Below, piece by piece: positions 8,607 to 17,309 of a stretch of 64,000 nt of DNA (position 1 is the stretch's first letter; every line of letters starts with the position of its first letter). Under the pieces are notes generated by a model, which saw only the letters and a list, made by a program, of their open reading frames with translations, had not been told where the DNA came from and did not search any database. The stretch spans positions 1 to 64,000 of the forward strand of contig NZ_MACF01000130.1 of NCBI RefSeq assembly GCF_001884045.1, given 5' to 3'. Origin of the DNA: Bacillus mobilis. GTDB taxonomy: Bacteria; Bacillota; Bacilli; Bacillales; Bacillaceae_G. The translations under genes and the position numbers were made by a program.

Positions 8607-8966
8607 TGGTTTTTCTATTTTTTCCAACGCTTTTTGTGGAATTGATTCTTTTGAGATTTCAGCCCATCCTTTTCCTTGCATACCTTTTGCATAAATTTTT
8701 ATAAATGCTCCCGTATGCAATTCGCGGTTCATCATTCTTTTCACAACTTGTAACTTTCCGTCTTCTGTATACCCTTTAAAAGTGTATAAGTATTCTCCAT
8801 CTTTTTTCTCACCTTTATCTATAACCGCATAATAATCTTGTATTTCTTTATTTGAAAAGAAGTTGTCTACAAAAGCATGTACACCTTCTGTTTTTGTATT
8901 TAAATAATATGCCGTCCCCCCTAAAATAATGGCGAACACAGCTAAAACTTTAATTACCAATTTCAT
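8604..8966 (-). CDS. YxeA-family (DUF1093) exported protein
   Basis: 120 residues with an N-terminal hydrophobic segment (about 4-22) serving as signal peptide or anchor, followed by a small OB-like domain with 'YYAVIDKGEKKDGEYLYTF' and 'ELHTGAFIKIYAKG', typical of YxeA/DUF1093. The ATG at 8966 is chosen because AGGAGG lies nine bases upstream; longer in-frame starts lack this. Paralogues are common in Bacillus and their function is unknown. It is a single gene. Confidence 0.85.
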   Translation of the reverse strand: MKLVIKVLAVFAIILGGTAYYLNTKTEGVHAFVDNFFSNKEIQDYYAVIDKGEKKDGEYLYTFKGYTEDGKLQVVKRMMNRELHTGAFIKIYAKGMQGKGWAEISKESIPQKALEKIEKP

Positions 8967-9200
8967 AAATGCGCCTCCTGTTTGCACTTCTTTCTCACTA
9001 ACCTTATGTCTATACATGTATTATACGAAAAACAACATACTATACTCTATCGAAACGCCTTACACTTTCCTTACATTATTGTAAGAGTTTTTCCCTTTAT
9101 AGCAAATTCCCATCAAAAAATTTTTCCGTTTAACAAACTTTTATATTATTATTGAATGATACGAATTTTTATTACAAAAATCAAAGGAGACAGTTTTCAA

Positions 9201-10238
9201 ATGGCTATCTTGCAAGGTTTAGCACTATTACTTGTTGTACTTTGTCTATTTACACTTTTTAGTTACCGTGCTCCTTACGGCATGAAAGCAATGGGTGCTT
9301 TAGCTAATGCAGCAATCGCAAGTTTTCTTATTGAAGCATTTCACCGTTATATCGGTGGGGAAATGTTTCATAATGACTTTTTACAATCAGTAGGAGAAGC
9401 TTCTGGTAGTATGAGCGGTGTCGCAGCGGCAATTTTAGTCGCACTAGCAATCGGTGTTTCACCCGTATATGCTGTTTTAATCGGTATCGCTACTAGTGGA
9501 TTCGGTATTTTACCAGGATTTTTCGCTGGATACATTTGCGCTTTCGTCGTGAAATTTCTCGAAAAGAAATTACCGGCTGGTGTAGAATTTTTAGCAATTT
9601 TATTTATTGCTGCACCAATCTCGCGCGGCATGGCAATGCTTATGGATCCACTCGTGAACGCAACGCTCGGTAAAATCGGTTCTATGATTTCAGTTGCAAC
9701 TACAGAAAGTCCTATCATTATGGGTATTATGCTTGGTGGATTAATAACAGTTATTTCTACCTCTCCATTAAGTTCTATGGCACTAACTGCAATGCTTGGA
9801 TTAACAGGTTTACCAATGGCAATTGGTAGTCTTGCCGTAGCAGCCTCAGCCCCAATGAACTTTATTTTCTTTAAGCGACTAAAAATTTGCTCAAAGAAAG
9901 ACACAATCGCTGTAGCAATCGAGCCTTTAACACAAGCCGATGTTGTTTCAGCAAATCCAATTCCAATTTATGCGACAAACTTCGTTGGCGGTGCACTTGC
10001 TGGTATTATTACATCTCTATTCCAGCTCGTTAATAATGCGCCAGGAACAGCATCACCAATCCCAGGACTTCTTGTCTTATTCGGATTTAATGACGTTGTA
10101 AAAGTAACAATTGCTGCTGTATTATGTGGAATCGTTACCACAATTGTTGGATATATCGGATCAATCGTATTCCGTAAATATCCAATTCGTTCTGCTGATG
10201 AAATTCGTGGCATTACTTCTGAAGAGAAGGTTGCATAA
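9201..10238 (+). CDS. PTS_EIIC_2 / PfoR-like membrane protein
   Basis: 345-residue polytopic protein with about nine or ten hydrophobic helices, very rich in Gly, Ala and Ile, without soluble domains. It matches the PTS IIC-like family that includes clostridial PfoR. It is presumably a membrane transporter or permease-like regulator, but no IIA or IIB partner genes are nearby, so PTS-coupled sugar uptake is uncertain. The ATG at 9201 follows AAAGGAGA; the upstream ATG at 9156 lacks a ribosome binding site. A strong terminator follows. Confidence 0.8.
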   Translation: MAILQGLALLLVVLCLFTLFSYRAPYGMKAMGALANAAIASFLIEAFHRYIGGEMFHNDFLQSVGEASGSMSGVAAAILVALAIGVSPVYAVLIGIATSGFGILPGFFAGYICAFVVKFLEKKLPAGVEFLAILFIAAPISRGMAMLMDPLVNATLGKIGSMISVATTESPIIMGIMLGGLITVISTSPLSSMALTAMLGLTGLPMAIGSLAVAASAPMNFIFFKRLKICSKKDTIAVAIEPLTQADVVSANPIPIYATNFVGGALAGIITSLFQLVNNAPGTASPIPGLLVLFGFNDVVKVTIAAVLCGIVTTIVGYIGSIVFRKYPIRSADEIRGITSEEKVA

Positions 10239-10239
10239 G

Positions 10240-10279
10240 AAAAAGAGCTATTCTCATCGTTTGAGAATAGCTCTTTTTG
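10240..10279 (+). terminator. intrinsic terminator of the PfoR-like gene
   Basis: Long stem AAAAAGAGCTATTCTCA paired with TGAGAATAGCTCTTTTT, directly after the stop codon. Confidence 0.88.
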
Positions 10280-10300
10280 ATGTTGCGTGACAGTAAATGA

Positions 10301-10423
10301 AATTATATCAGCGATTTTCTAAATATATCGACCGTAACTCGAATTATATCGGCGATTTTCTAAATATATCGACCGTAACTCAAATTATATCGGCGATTTT
10401 TCGAATATATCGACTTACCGACA
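10301..10423. repeat. three 41-bp tandem repeats
   Basis: Copies at 10301-10341, 10342-10382 and 10383-10423. Each contains two related half-units, TATATCGGCGATTTT and AATATATCGAC. Copies 1 and 2 differ at only two positions; copy 3 has diverged at its end. The array lies between the terminators of two convergent genes and is non-coding. Function is unknown; copy number probably varies between strains. Confidence 0.85.
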
Positions 10424-10432
10424 CATAACGAC

Positions 10433-10472
10433 AAAATAAGAGCCCCTATTCATATAGGGGGCTCTTATTTTA
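10433..10472. terminator. terminator, probably of speB (displaced by a repeat)
   Basis: Stem AAAATAAGAGCCCCTAT paired with ATAGGGGGCTCTTATTTT. It is about 110 bases beyond the speB stop codon in the minus direction, with a repeat-like segment in between. Confidence 0.8.
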
Positions 10473-10583
10473 TCCAGCTACGGCAGCTAGAATCTCCGAC
10501 CATTTCACACTCTCGGCCTGCGCCAAAAGCGCTTCTCTGTCGAGCATTCCATGACCTGCGATTCTGAGCAAGCCGCTTCACTT
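10472..10583. repeat. dispersed repeat (family A), degenerate copy 2
   Basis: Shares the order of motifs with 5127-5275: TCCAGCT-C-GC-G-TAGAAT near one end, TTCTGA-C-AGCCGCTT-C-CTTTT near the other, and a CG-rich middle. It abuts the speB stop codon exactly as copy 1 abuts argS. Divergence is substantial, so homology rests on motif order. Confidence 0.5.
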
Positions 10584-11456
10584 TTATTTCACCCAACCGA
10601 GCAGCATTTCCCGCACGAATTTGCTTGCTGCGACTGGTGTTTGATCACTATGGTCGTAGACAGGAGCTACTTCTACTAAGTCTGCTCCAACTACATTTAT
10701 ATTTGAATTTGCAATTGCCACGATGGAATCTAATAATTCTTTAGATGTGATACCTCCAGCTTCTAACGTTCCTGTCCCAGGAGCATGAGCTGGGTCTAAT
10801 ACGTCAATGTCGATTGTGACATAGACTGGGCGTCCTGCAAGTTTCGGTAATACTTCTTTTAACGGTTCTAATACGTCAAACTTATATAAGTTCATACCTA
10901 CTTCTTTTGCCCATTCGAATTCTTCCTTCATTCCAGAACGAATACCGAAAGAATATACGTTTTCCGGACCAATTAAATCGCACACTTTACGAATAGGTGT
11001 AGAGTGGGATAAAGGCTCTCCCTCATATGACTCACGTAAGTCAGTATGAGCATCCATATGGATGATTGCTAAATCCGGATATTTTTTTGCCATTGCCTTA
11101 AAAATTGGCCAAGACACTAAGTGCTCTCCGCCGAGACCTAGTGGAAACTTACCGGCATCTAAAAGTTTTGATACATACTCTTCAATCATGTCTATGCTGC
11201 GTTGTGCGTTTCCGAATGGTAATGGAATATCACCCGCATCAAAATATTTTACCTCTTCTAGTTCACGATCTAAATATGGGCTATATTCTTCAAGACCGAT
11301 TGATACTTCACGAATACGTGCAGGGCCAAAACGAGAACCTGGACGGTAGCTTACTGTCCAATCCATAGGCATCCCATAAATAACTGCCTCTGACTCTTCA
11401 AAACTTGGATGACTTTTAATAAATACTTTACCTGAATAAGCTTCATCAAAACGCAT
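10584..11456 (-). CDS. speB: agmatinase
   Basis: 290-residue ureohydrolase that converts agmatine to putrescine and urea in the cytoplasm. The binuclear manganese ligands are visible in 'GGEHLVSW', 'HMDAHTDLRESY' and 'IDIDVLDPAHAPG'. The length is normal. AAGGAGG lies upstream of the ATG. It lies 217 bases downstream of speE on the same strand. Together they make putrescine and transfer an aminopropyl group to form spermidine, as in the B. subtilis speE-speB operon. The long spacer is strongly structured. Confidence 0.95.
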   Translation of the reverse strand: MRFDEAYSGKVFIKSHPSFEESEAVIYGMPMDWTVSYRPGSRFGPARIREVSIGLEEYSPYLDRELEEVKYFDAGDIPLPFGNAQRSIDMIEEYVSKLLDAGKFPLGLGGEHLVSWPIFKAMAKKYPDLAIIHMDAHTDLRESYEGEPLSHSTPIRKVCDLIGPENVYSFGIRSGMKEEFEWAKEVGMNLYKFDVLEPLKEVLPKLAGRPVYVTIDIDVLDPAHAPGTGTLEAGGITSKELLDSIVAIANSNINVVGADLVEVAPVYDHSDQTPVAASKFVREMLLGWVK

Positions 11457-11516
11457 ACTCTTTTCCTCCTTGTGTGGAACTTAAGGTATCCCAACCTTTC
11501 ATTATTTCTCAAATTT

Positions 11517-11651
11517 GGAGCGAGTTGCTCCTCTTTCTCGATTTACCGGGTCTTCTGTTTCATAACAAGAAGACGATTTTCTTTACAGGAGTGTAAGTAG
11601 CTAGCATGTTCAAGTCTTCTGGACAAACACCTTAAATGAGCTACTTACACT
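11517..11651 (-). ncRNA. structured intercistronic region between speE and speB
   Basis: In the transcript a perfect 13-bp helix forms between 11651-11639 and 11602-11590 (AGTGTAAGTAGCT / AGCTACTTACACT), enclosing a 36-base loop with an internal GTTCAAG-TCTTC-GGACAAAC hairpin. Two further hairpins follow, near 11549-11573 (GTCTTCTGTT / AACAAGAAGAC) and 11517-11532 (GGAGC / GCTCC). There is no ORF. It could be an mRNA processing or stability element, a polyamine-responsive leader or another repeat. None is proven. Confidence 0.4.
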
Positions 11652-11673
11652 TTATTTGTTCAATACGATTCTC

Positions 11674-12501
11674 TTACTTAATTAAATCGCCAACAAATTT
11701 CGGTAATGCGAATGCTGCATTGTGTAATTCTTTTGTGTAGTATTTCGTTTCGATTTCGTGGAAGCGCTCTTCACTTACTTCTAATGGATCATGTTTTTTA
11801 GATCCAATTGTGAACGTCCAAAGACCACTTGGGTAAGTTGGAATGTTCGCTGTGTATAAACGAGTAATTGGGAAGATCTCTTTTACGTCTTTAAACACAG
11901 TTGTAATTAGTTCTGGTGTGAACCAAGGGTTGTCCGTTTGTGCAACGAAAATACCGTCTTCTTTTAACGCTTTAGAAATTCCAGCGTAGAATCCTTTTGT
12001 AAATAAGTTTACTGCTGGTCCTACTGGCTCAGTAGAATCTACCATAATTACGTCATATTCATTTTCGCTTTCTGCGATGTGTAGGAAACCGTCTCCTACT
12101 TTTACTTCTACACGCTCATTGTCTAATGCGCCTGCAATTGATGGTAAGTATTGTTTTGAGTACTCAATTACTTTTCCATCGATTTCAACAAGAGTTGCTT
12201 TCTTTACGCTTGGGTGTTTTAACACTTCACGAATAACACCACCATCGCCGCCACCTACAACTAATACGTTTTCAGGGTTTGGATGTGTAAATAAAGGTAC
12301 GTGCGCTACCATTTCATGATAAACGAACTCATCTTTTTCTGTTGTCATAACCATGCCATCTAAAATAAGCATGTTTCCGAACTCTTCCGTCTCAACCATA
12401 TCAAGCTTTTGGAATTCTGTTTGCTCCGTATGTAATGTGCGGTTAATACGCGCCGTAATCCCAAAATGTTTTGTTTGTTTTTCAGTGAACCATAGTTCCA
12501 T
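11674..12501 (-). CDS. speE: spermidine synthase
   Basis: 275-residue aminopropyltransferase that uses decarboxylated S-adenosylmethionine and putrescine to make spermidine in the cytoplasm. Visible are the N-terminal beta-strand domain ('[13 protein letters not shown]'), the Rossmann motif '[16 protein letters not shown]' and the catalytic region '[17 protein letters not shown]'. Length matches bacterial SpeE. GAGAGG lies about 13 bases before the ATG. It is first in an operon with speB. A short hairpin (12537-12556, GGGACAT / ATGTCCC) lies in the leader. Confidence 0.95.
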   Translation of the reverse strand: MELWFTEKQTKHFGITARINRTLHTEQTEFQKLDMVETEEFGNMLILDGMVMTTEKDEFVYHEMVAHVPLFTHPNPENVLVVGGGDGGVIREVLKHPSVKKATLVEIDGKVIEYSKQYLPSIAGALDNERVEVKVGDGFLHIAESENEYDVIMVDSTEPVGPAVNLFTKGFYAGISKALKEDGIFVAQTDNPWFTPELITTVFKDVKEIFPITRLYTANIPTYPSGLWTFTIGSKKHDPLEVSEERFHEIETKYYTKELHNAAFALPKFVGDLIK

Positions 12502-12649
12502 CGTACAATCACGCCTCTCAATGCAAATTTATAATAGGGACATCATTAATGTCCCCTAACAAAAATAAAACAAAACATCCAAAAAGTATAGTTAAAAGTA
12601 CAAAAATACCGAAAATATATTTTAGTCAGAGGGTTCTAATATATATGTA

Positions 12650-12679
12650 TAAAGAAACCCTTTCTTAAGAAAGGGCTTT
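12650..12679 (-). terminator. terminator of the MFS gene
   Basis: Stem CCCTTTCTTAAGAAAGGG followed by T-rich sequence in the minus direction. The hairpin contains the stop codon. Confidence 0.7.
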
Positions 12680-13828
12680 TGTCTCTACTTCTACCGGCTT
12701 TCGAACCGGAATTAAAATCATTACACAACCGACTAGCACAACAATTCCACCAACTAAAAACGGACTTTGCGGTGAAACAGTGTGACCGATGATTCCGGAT
12801 AAGATTGGTGCAATTGCGCCACCTAACCAACGAACGAAGTTATAAACACCTGATGTAACAGATCTTTCATAAGGTGAAATATCCATTACATAACTTGTAA
12901 ATAGTGCATTATTTAATCCGGATGCTAATCCTGATAGAACAATTAATACAATTTGTAACCACATAATTTTCACAAAGAATAGTCCGATTAAGAAAAGCGC
13001 AAATACGAGTAAACTACCTTTCAACAATGCTTTTGGCTCATATTTACCTTCTAACTTGTGAGCCAAAATTGCAGAACCGTAAGCTAACGCTAATCCCCAT
13101 CCGCAAAATACAAACCCTAATTGAATCGCAGATAAATGCATAATAAGTGGTGAATATGCTAATACAACGAAAAATCCGTAGTAGTATAACATTCCTGAAA
13201 TTGCACCTTGCATAAACGGTTTATACTTCACCAGGTTAATTAATTCTCCCACGCCTGCCGCTTTACGTTTCACTTTTCGCTCCGGTTCTTTTACAAAAAA
13301 GAAAACTAAAATAAATGCTAAGAAAATTAAAATACTCGTCGCAAAAAATGGGTAACGCCAAGAATGTCCACCTAATATCCCACCTAATAATGGTCCGCCT
13401 GCCATCCCTAAACCGATAGCTGCTTCATATAATCCTACTGCTTCATGAACTTCTTTACTTAATGCAATCAATAATGTCATCGCCGTTGCAAAGAACATCG
13501 CATTCCCTAATCCCCATCCAGCGCGGAAAAGAGATAATTGAGCAATCGTTTGCGATATACCGCATATAAACGCAAATACAGTTACGATCGCGAGACCAAT
13601 CGTCATCATTCTTTTATCACCAAATCTCGATGCGAATATTCCAGCTGGTAACATCATAATTGCCATCGTTAAAATATATGCTGTAAATAACATCTCTACT
13701 TGCCAATGCGATGCACCAATCTTTTCAGCAATAATCGGCAAGATTGGATCGACTACCCCTATACCTGAAAAGGCAAGGAAGGTAGCCACCACTGTAATCA
13801 ATCTCCCTAGTTTTTGTTTGCTCTCCAT
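12665..13828 (-). CDS. MFS multidrug-type efflux transporter
   Basis: 387-residue inner-membrane protein with 12 predicted helices. It carries the MFS motif A-like loop 'ASRFGDKRMM' between helices 2 and 3 and the motif C-like 'GLGMAGGPLLGG' in helix 5, which is diagnostic of drug:H+ antiporters. It starts five bases after the stop of a MerR-family gene, so the two form an operon. A MerR-controlled exporter of toxic compounds is the simplest reading. Substrates are unknown. Confidence 0.88.
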   Translation of the reverse strand: MESKQKLGRLITVVATFLAFSGIGVVDPILPIIAEKIGASHWQVEMLFTAYILTMAIMMLPAGIFASRFGDKRMMTIGLAIVTVFAFICGISQTIAQLSLFRAGWGLGNAMFFATAMTLLIALSKEVHEAVGLYEAAIGLGMAGGPLLGGILGGHSWRYPFFATSILIFLAFILVFFFVKEPERKVKRKAAGVGELINLVKYKPFMQGAISGMLYYYGFFVVLAYSPLIMHLSAIQLGFVFCGWGLALAYGSAILAHKLEGKYEPKALLKGSLLVFALFLIGLFFVKIMWLQIVLIVLSGLASGLNNALFTSYVMDISPYERSVTSGVYNFVRWLGGAIAPILSGIIGHTVSPQSPFLVGGIVVLVGCVMILIPVRKPVEVETKALS

Positions 13829-13833
13829 TTTGA

Positions 13834-14241
13834 TTACTCTCCTTTTGTATTCTCTAAAAATGTCGCTGCACGATGTAAACTATCTTCGAGTTCCGCCTTT
13901 ACGCGCTGCATTTGCTCCATTTTCTCGTCTAGCGTTTGCACTTGTTTTTCAAGCATCTCTTTAATTTCTTGAATCACTTCGCGGTCACGAGGGTTCTCAC
14001 TATTTCTTCTTTGCTCCATTCTTTCTTTTAATGATAAGAAATGTTGCATTTCTTGAAGCGTGATTCCTAGCACTTCTTTCGCTTCCACAATCCTTTTAAT
14101 TCTAGCGATGTCCTCGTCTGTATACAGGCGAATGTTCCCCTCACTACGTTCAGGGGGATGAATTAAACCAATTTCCTCATAATAACGAAGTGTACGTTTT
14201 GTTAAACCAACTTGCTTTGTGACTTCATCAATTTTATACAT
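13834..14241 (-). CDS. MerR-family transcriptional regulator
   Basis: 135 residues. An N-terminal winged helix-turn-helix ('YKIDEVTKQVGLTKRTLRYYEEIGLI', residues 1-27) is followed by a long coiled coil (about 80-125, rich in Glu, Gln and Met) for dimerisation. No Cys-rich metal site or large ligand domain is present. The start follows GGGAGG. It sits directly upstream of an MFS gene that it probably controls, and of a perfect palindrome in the promoter region that it probably binds. Confidence 0.88.
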   Translation of the reverse strand: MYKIDEVTKQVGLTKRTLRYYEEIGLIHPPERSEGNIRLYTDEDIARIKRIVEAKEVLGITLQEMQHFLSLKERMEQRRNSENPRDREVIQEIKEMLEKQVQTLDEKMEQMQRVKAELEDSLHRAATFLENTKGE

Positions 14242-14269
14242 GTTTATTCCTCCCTTCACTCAATTATTA

Positions 14270-14300
14270 CATTTTACGTTAACGTTAACTTTTGTGCAAC
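14270..14300 (-). promoter_or_regulatory. MerR-type operator/promoter
   Basis: A perfect palindrome GTTAACGTTAAC (14278-14289) sits between a minus-strand TTGCAC (-35) and TAAAAT (-10, 17-base spacing; a 19-base alternative AAATGT also exists). An operator inside the spacer is the hallmark of MerR regulators. It lies about 35 bases upstream of the merR start. Confidence 0.6.
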
Positions 14301-14393
14301 TGTTAGACTTTTGTAAATGTTTATCCTATTCAATTGTATTTTTCCAAAAGCAGTTTCATAATGAAAGAAAAGAAACGATAAGGAGATTTCCGT

Positions 14394-15119
14394 ATGAATA
14401 AACCACTTATTTTCGCTCATCGCGGGGTAAAAGGAACACATCCAGAAAATACGATGATTGCCTTCCAAGAAGCTGAACGCATTGGTGCCCATGGCATTGA
14501 ACTTGATGTACACCTATCAAAAGATGGTGAACTCGTCGTGATTCACGATGAAACAGTAGATCGTACAACAAATGGCATAGGTCTTGTTTCTGAAAAAACG
14601 GTAGCGGAATTACAAGCTTTAGATGCCGGCAGCCATAAAGACCCTTCTTTCCATGAAGCAAAAATCCCAACGTTACGCGAAGTATTCATTTGGCTATCTA
14701 CAACAAAGTTACAGCTCAACATTGAGTTAAAAACAGATGTCATTCACTATCCAAATATTGAAGAAAAAGTTGTCGCTCTCGTTCGTGAATATCATCTATC
14801 TAATCAAATTATATTCTCATCGTTTAACCACGACTCTGTTTCATTACTAGCAGAAATAGCTCCTGAAATCCCAAGAGCAATTTTATATGATACACCACTT
14901 GCTGATCCGATTGCTGAAGCAAAAAATAGAAACGCAACTGGTTTACACCCTAACTTTCAATTATTAACAAAAGAATTTGTCCAATTTGCACAAAATCAAG
15001 GGTACACTTTCCGTCCTTACACAATTAACGAATACAAAGATTTACAAACTATGATTGACTACGGCGTAGATGTCATTATTACCGACTGGCCAGCACGTGC
15101 CTTTGAGCTCCTTTCTTAA
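14394..15119 (+). CDS. glycerophosphodiester phosphodiesterase
   Basis: 241-residue GDPD-family TIM barrel that hydrolyses glycerophosphodiesters to glycerol 3-phosphate and an alcohol. Signature motifs: 'FAHRGVKGTHPENT' (catalytic His and Arg), 'GIELDVHLSKDGELVVIHDE' (metal-binding Glu/Asp and second catalytic His) and 'NIELK'. There is no signal peptide, so it is cytoplasmic like UgpQ. AAGGAG precedes the ATG. The stop codon lies inside the terminator stem. Confidence 0.92.
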   Translation: MNKPLIFAHRGVKGTHPENTMIAFQEAERIGAHGIELDVHLSKDGELVVIHDETVDRTTNGIGLVSEKTVAELQALDAGSHKDPSFHEAKIPTLREVFIWLSTTKLQLNIELKTDVIHYPNIEEKVVALVREYHLSNQIIFSSFNHDSVSLLAEIAPEIPRAILYDTPLADPIAEAKNRNATGLHPNFQLLTKEFVQFAQNQGYTFRPYTINEYKDLQTMIDYGVDVIITDWPARAFELLS

Positions 15120-15140
15120 TTGAAGGAGCTTTTTGTTTTT
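15105..15140 (+). terminator. terminator overlapping the GDPD stop codon
   Basis: Stem AGCTCCTTT / GAAGGAGCT followed by TTTTTGTTTTT. The left arm is coding sequence. Confidence 0.8.
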
Positions 15141-15169
15141 GAAATTTCATTGTTTAAAATAACCGAAAA

Positions 15170-15211
15170 CCCTCAATACTAATACAATAATGTTTGTATT
15201 AGTATTGAGGG
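15170..15211 (+). promoter_or_regulatory. 18-bp perfect hairpin covering the pbpG ribosome binding site
   Basis: CCCTCAATACTAATACAA (15170-15187) is the exact reverse complement of 15194-15211. The 3' arm ends in GAGGG, which is most of the Shine-Dalgarno sequence (GAGGGG) for the ATG at 15222. If transcribed, the helix would hide the ribosome binding site. On the minus strand the same hairpin is followed by TTTTC and could act as a weak terminator. Confidence 0.65.
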
Positions 15212-15221
15212 GCTGAAAAAG

Positions 15222-17273
15222 ATGAATCAAACTATGAATCCGAAACTTAAAAAATATAAACGTCTTTTCTTCACCGTAATGTTTTCTTCTGTTCTTTTTT
15301 TCGTTTTTTCCTTTTTTGTTATTATTATAGTTGCAAAAATTATGGGACCTCCTCCTGTTGCCGTCCCGCAAACGAGTGTCTTTTACGCTAATGATGACAC
15401 TGTTATCGGACAAAGTAATGAAATGCAAAAACGTTACAATGTATCTCTCAATGAAATCTCTCCTTATGTAAAAGAGGCAACACTATCTATCGAAGATCAA
15501 CGATTCTACAAACATCACGGCTTTGATATGAAGCGTATTGCTGGTGCTATTGTTGCCGATTTAAAAGCGATGGCAAAAGTCCAAGGTGCTAGTACGATTA
15601 CACAACAGTATGCTCGTAACCTATACTTAGATCATGATAAAACATGGAAACGGAAACTATTAGAAGCGATGTACACAATTCGCCTTGAAGTGAACTATAA
15701 TAAAAATCATATTTTAGAAGGATATTTAAATACAATTTATTATGGGCATGGTGCTTACGGAATCGAAGCTGCGTCTCGTCTATATTTCGATAAAACAGCA
15801 AAAGAACTAACATTAGCGGAAGCTAGTATGCTCGCAGGTATTCCGAAAGGCCCTAGTGTCTACTCTCCCTTTTTAAAAGAGGATCGTGCGAAAGGACGAC
15901 AATCTCTCATATTAGACGAAATGGTAGAACAAGGTTATATTACGAAGAAACAAGCAACTTCAGCGAAGAAAGAGCCATTAACCTTTGCCTCATTAGATAC
16001 GAAAAAAGTGCCAGAAATCGCGCCTTATTTCCAAGATGCTGTACAAGCTTCTCTTCTTCGTGATATCGGATTAGATGAACAAGCATTACAAAAAGGTGGT
16101 TTGCGTATTTATACAACGCTAGACCCTAAATTACAATCGGTCGCAGAGCAAGCTGTAAAAGATCATATACCTGACACAACAAACATACAAACGGCACTCG
16201 TTTCTATGAATCCGAAAACAGGTGAAGTAGCTGCCCTTGTTGGTGGAACTGATTATAATACAAGTCAATTTAACAGGGCTACACAAGCTGCTCGCCAGCC
16301 TGGATCTACGTTTAAGCCATTCCTATATTATGCGGCATTAGAACGAGGATTCACCCCTGCTACGCGCTTAAAAAGCGAATATACTGTTTTCACTTTAGGT
16401 GACGGTGTTTCAAAGTATAAACCGAAAAACTATAAAGACTATTATGCAGACGATTTTGTAACAATGGCACAAGCTCTTGCGGTCTCTGATAACGTATATG
16501 CCGTGAAGACCAATTTATTTTTAGGCGAAGACATTCTTACAAAAACAGCGAAGCAATTCGGTATTACTACCGCATTAAAGGATGTTCCGTCTCTTGCTCT
16601 CGGTACATCTCCTGTAAAACCAATTGAAATGGTTAACGCTTATAGCATGTTCGCAAACGGTGGAAAAGAAGTAAAACCAGTGTTTATTCGCCGCATTATG
16701 GACCATGAAGGAAATATGTTATACGATGCTCATTTGGAGAGTAAGCAAGTTCTTGATAAGAGCAAAGCGTTTGTGATGGAAGAAATGATGACGGGTATGT
16801 TTAATAAAAAACTAAGCAGTTATGCTGCTGTAACTGGTCAATCGATGTTATCAAAACTATCAAGAACATATGCCGGAAAATCTGGTTCTACTGAAACGGA
16901 TAGCTGGATGATTGGATTTACCCCACAAATCGTAACGGGTGTATGGGTTGGATACGATCAACCTAAATCAATTTCAAATGTAGCAGAACAAGGATATGCA
17001 AAAAGAATATGGACCGATACGATGGAAAAAGGCTTAGATGGACAACCTAAAAAAGAGTTTAAACAACCAAGTGATGTCGTTGCAGTCGATATTAACCCTG
17101 AAAACGGAAAAATCGCTACAAAAAACTGTCCCATTTCAGTTAAAATGTATTTCGCAAAAGGTACAGAACCAACTGAATATTGTATGGATCATGTTGATGA
17201 TAAAGAAGAATTTGAAAAGACAACTGAAGAAAAGAAAAAAACAAGTTGGTGGAAAAAATATCTTCCTTGGTAA
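15222..17273 (+). CDS. pbpG: class A penicillin-binding protein (PbpG-like)
   Basis: 683-residue bifunctional peptidoglycan synthase. A cytoplasmic tail, one transmembrane anchor (about 20-45), a GT51 glycosyltransferase domain ('EDQRFYKHHGFD', 'GASTITQQYARNLYLD') and a transpeptidase domain with S362-T-F-K365, SDN and KSG motifs are present, followed by a short charged Lys/Glu tail. Its place next to ywhD-ywhC matches B. subtilis ywhE/pbpG, the forespore PBP2d involved in spore cell-wall synthesis, so the same role is likely. Translation may be limited by the hairpin over its ribosome binding site. Confidence 0.88.
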   Translation: MNQTMNPKLKKYKRLFFTVMFSSVLFFVFSFFVIIIVAKIMGPPPVAVPQTSVFYANDDTVIGQSNEMQKRYNVSLNEISPYVKEATLSIEDQRFYKHHGFDMKRIAGAIVADLKAMAKVQGASTITQQYARNLYLDHDKTWKRKLLEAMYTIRLEVNYNKNHILEGYLNTIYYGHGAYGIEAASRLYFDKTAKELTLAEASMLAGIPKGPSVYSPFLKEDRAKGRQSLILDEMVEQGYITKKQATSAKKEPLTFASLDTKKVPEIAPYFQDAVQASLLRDIGLDEQALQKGGLRIYTTLDPKLQSVAEQAVKDHIPDTTNIQTALVSMNPKTGEVAALVGGTDYNTSQFNRATQAARQPGSTFKPFLYYAALERGFTPATRLKSEYTVFTLGDGVSKYKPKNYKDYYADDFVTMAQALAVSDNVYAVKTNLFLGEDILTKTAKQFGITTALKDVPSLALGTSPVKPIEMVNAYSMFANGGKEVKPVFIRRIMDHEGNMLYDAHLESKQVLDKSKAFVMEEMMTGMFNKKLSSYAAVTGQSMLSKLSRTYAGKSGSTETDSWMIGFTPQIVTGVWVGYDQPKSISNVAEQGYAKRIWTDTMEKGLDGQPKKEFKQPSDVVAVDINPENGKIATKNCPISVKMYFAKGTEPTEYCMDHVDDKEEFEKTTEEKKKTSWWKKYLPW

Positions 17274-17309
17274 AAAAATAGCTGACGGGCATCCGTCAGC
17301 TATTTTTTA
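17272..17309. terminator. bidirectional terminator between pbpG and ywhD
   Basis: Stem AAAAAATAGCTGACGG / CCGTCAGCTATTTTTT between convergent genes. Confidence 0.88.

Noticed and set aside
9368-9904. 178-codon open frame opposite the PfoR-like gene
   Set aside because: Shadow of a membrane-protein gene with strong codon bias on the plus strand; no ribosome binding site or family resemblance.
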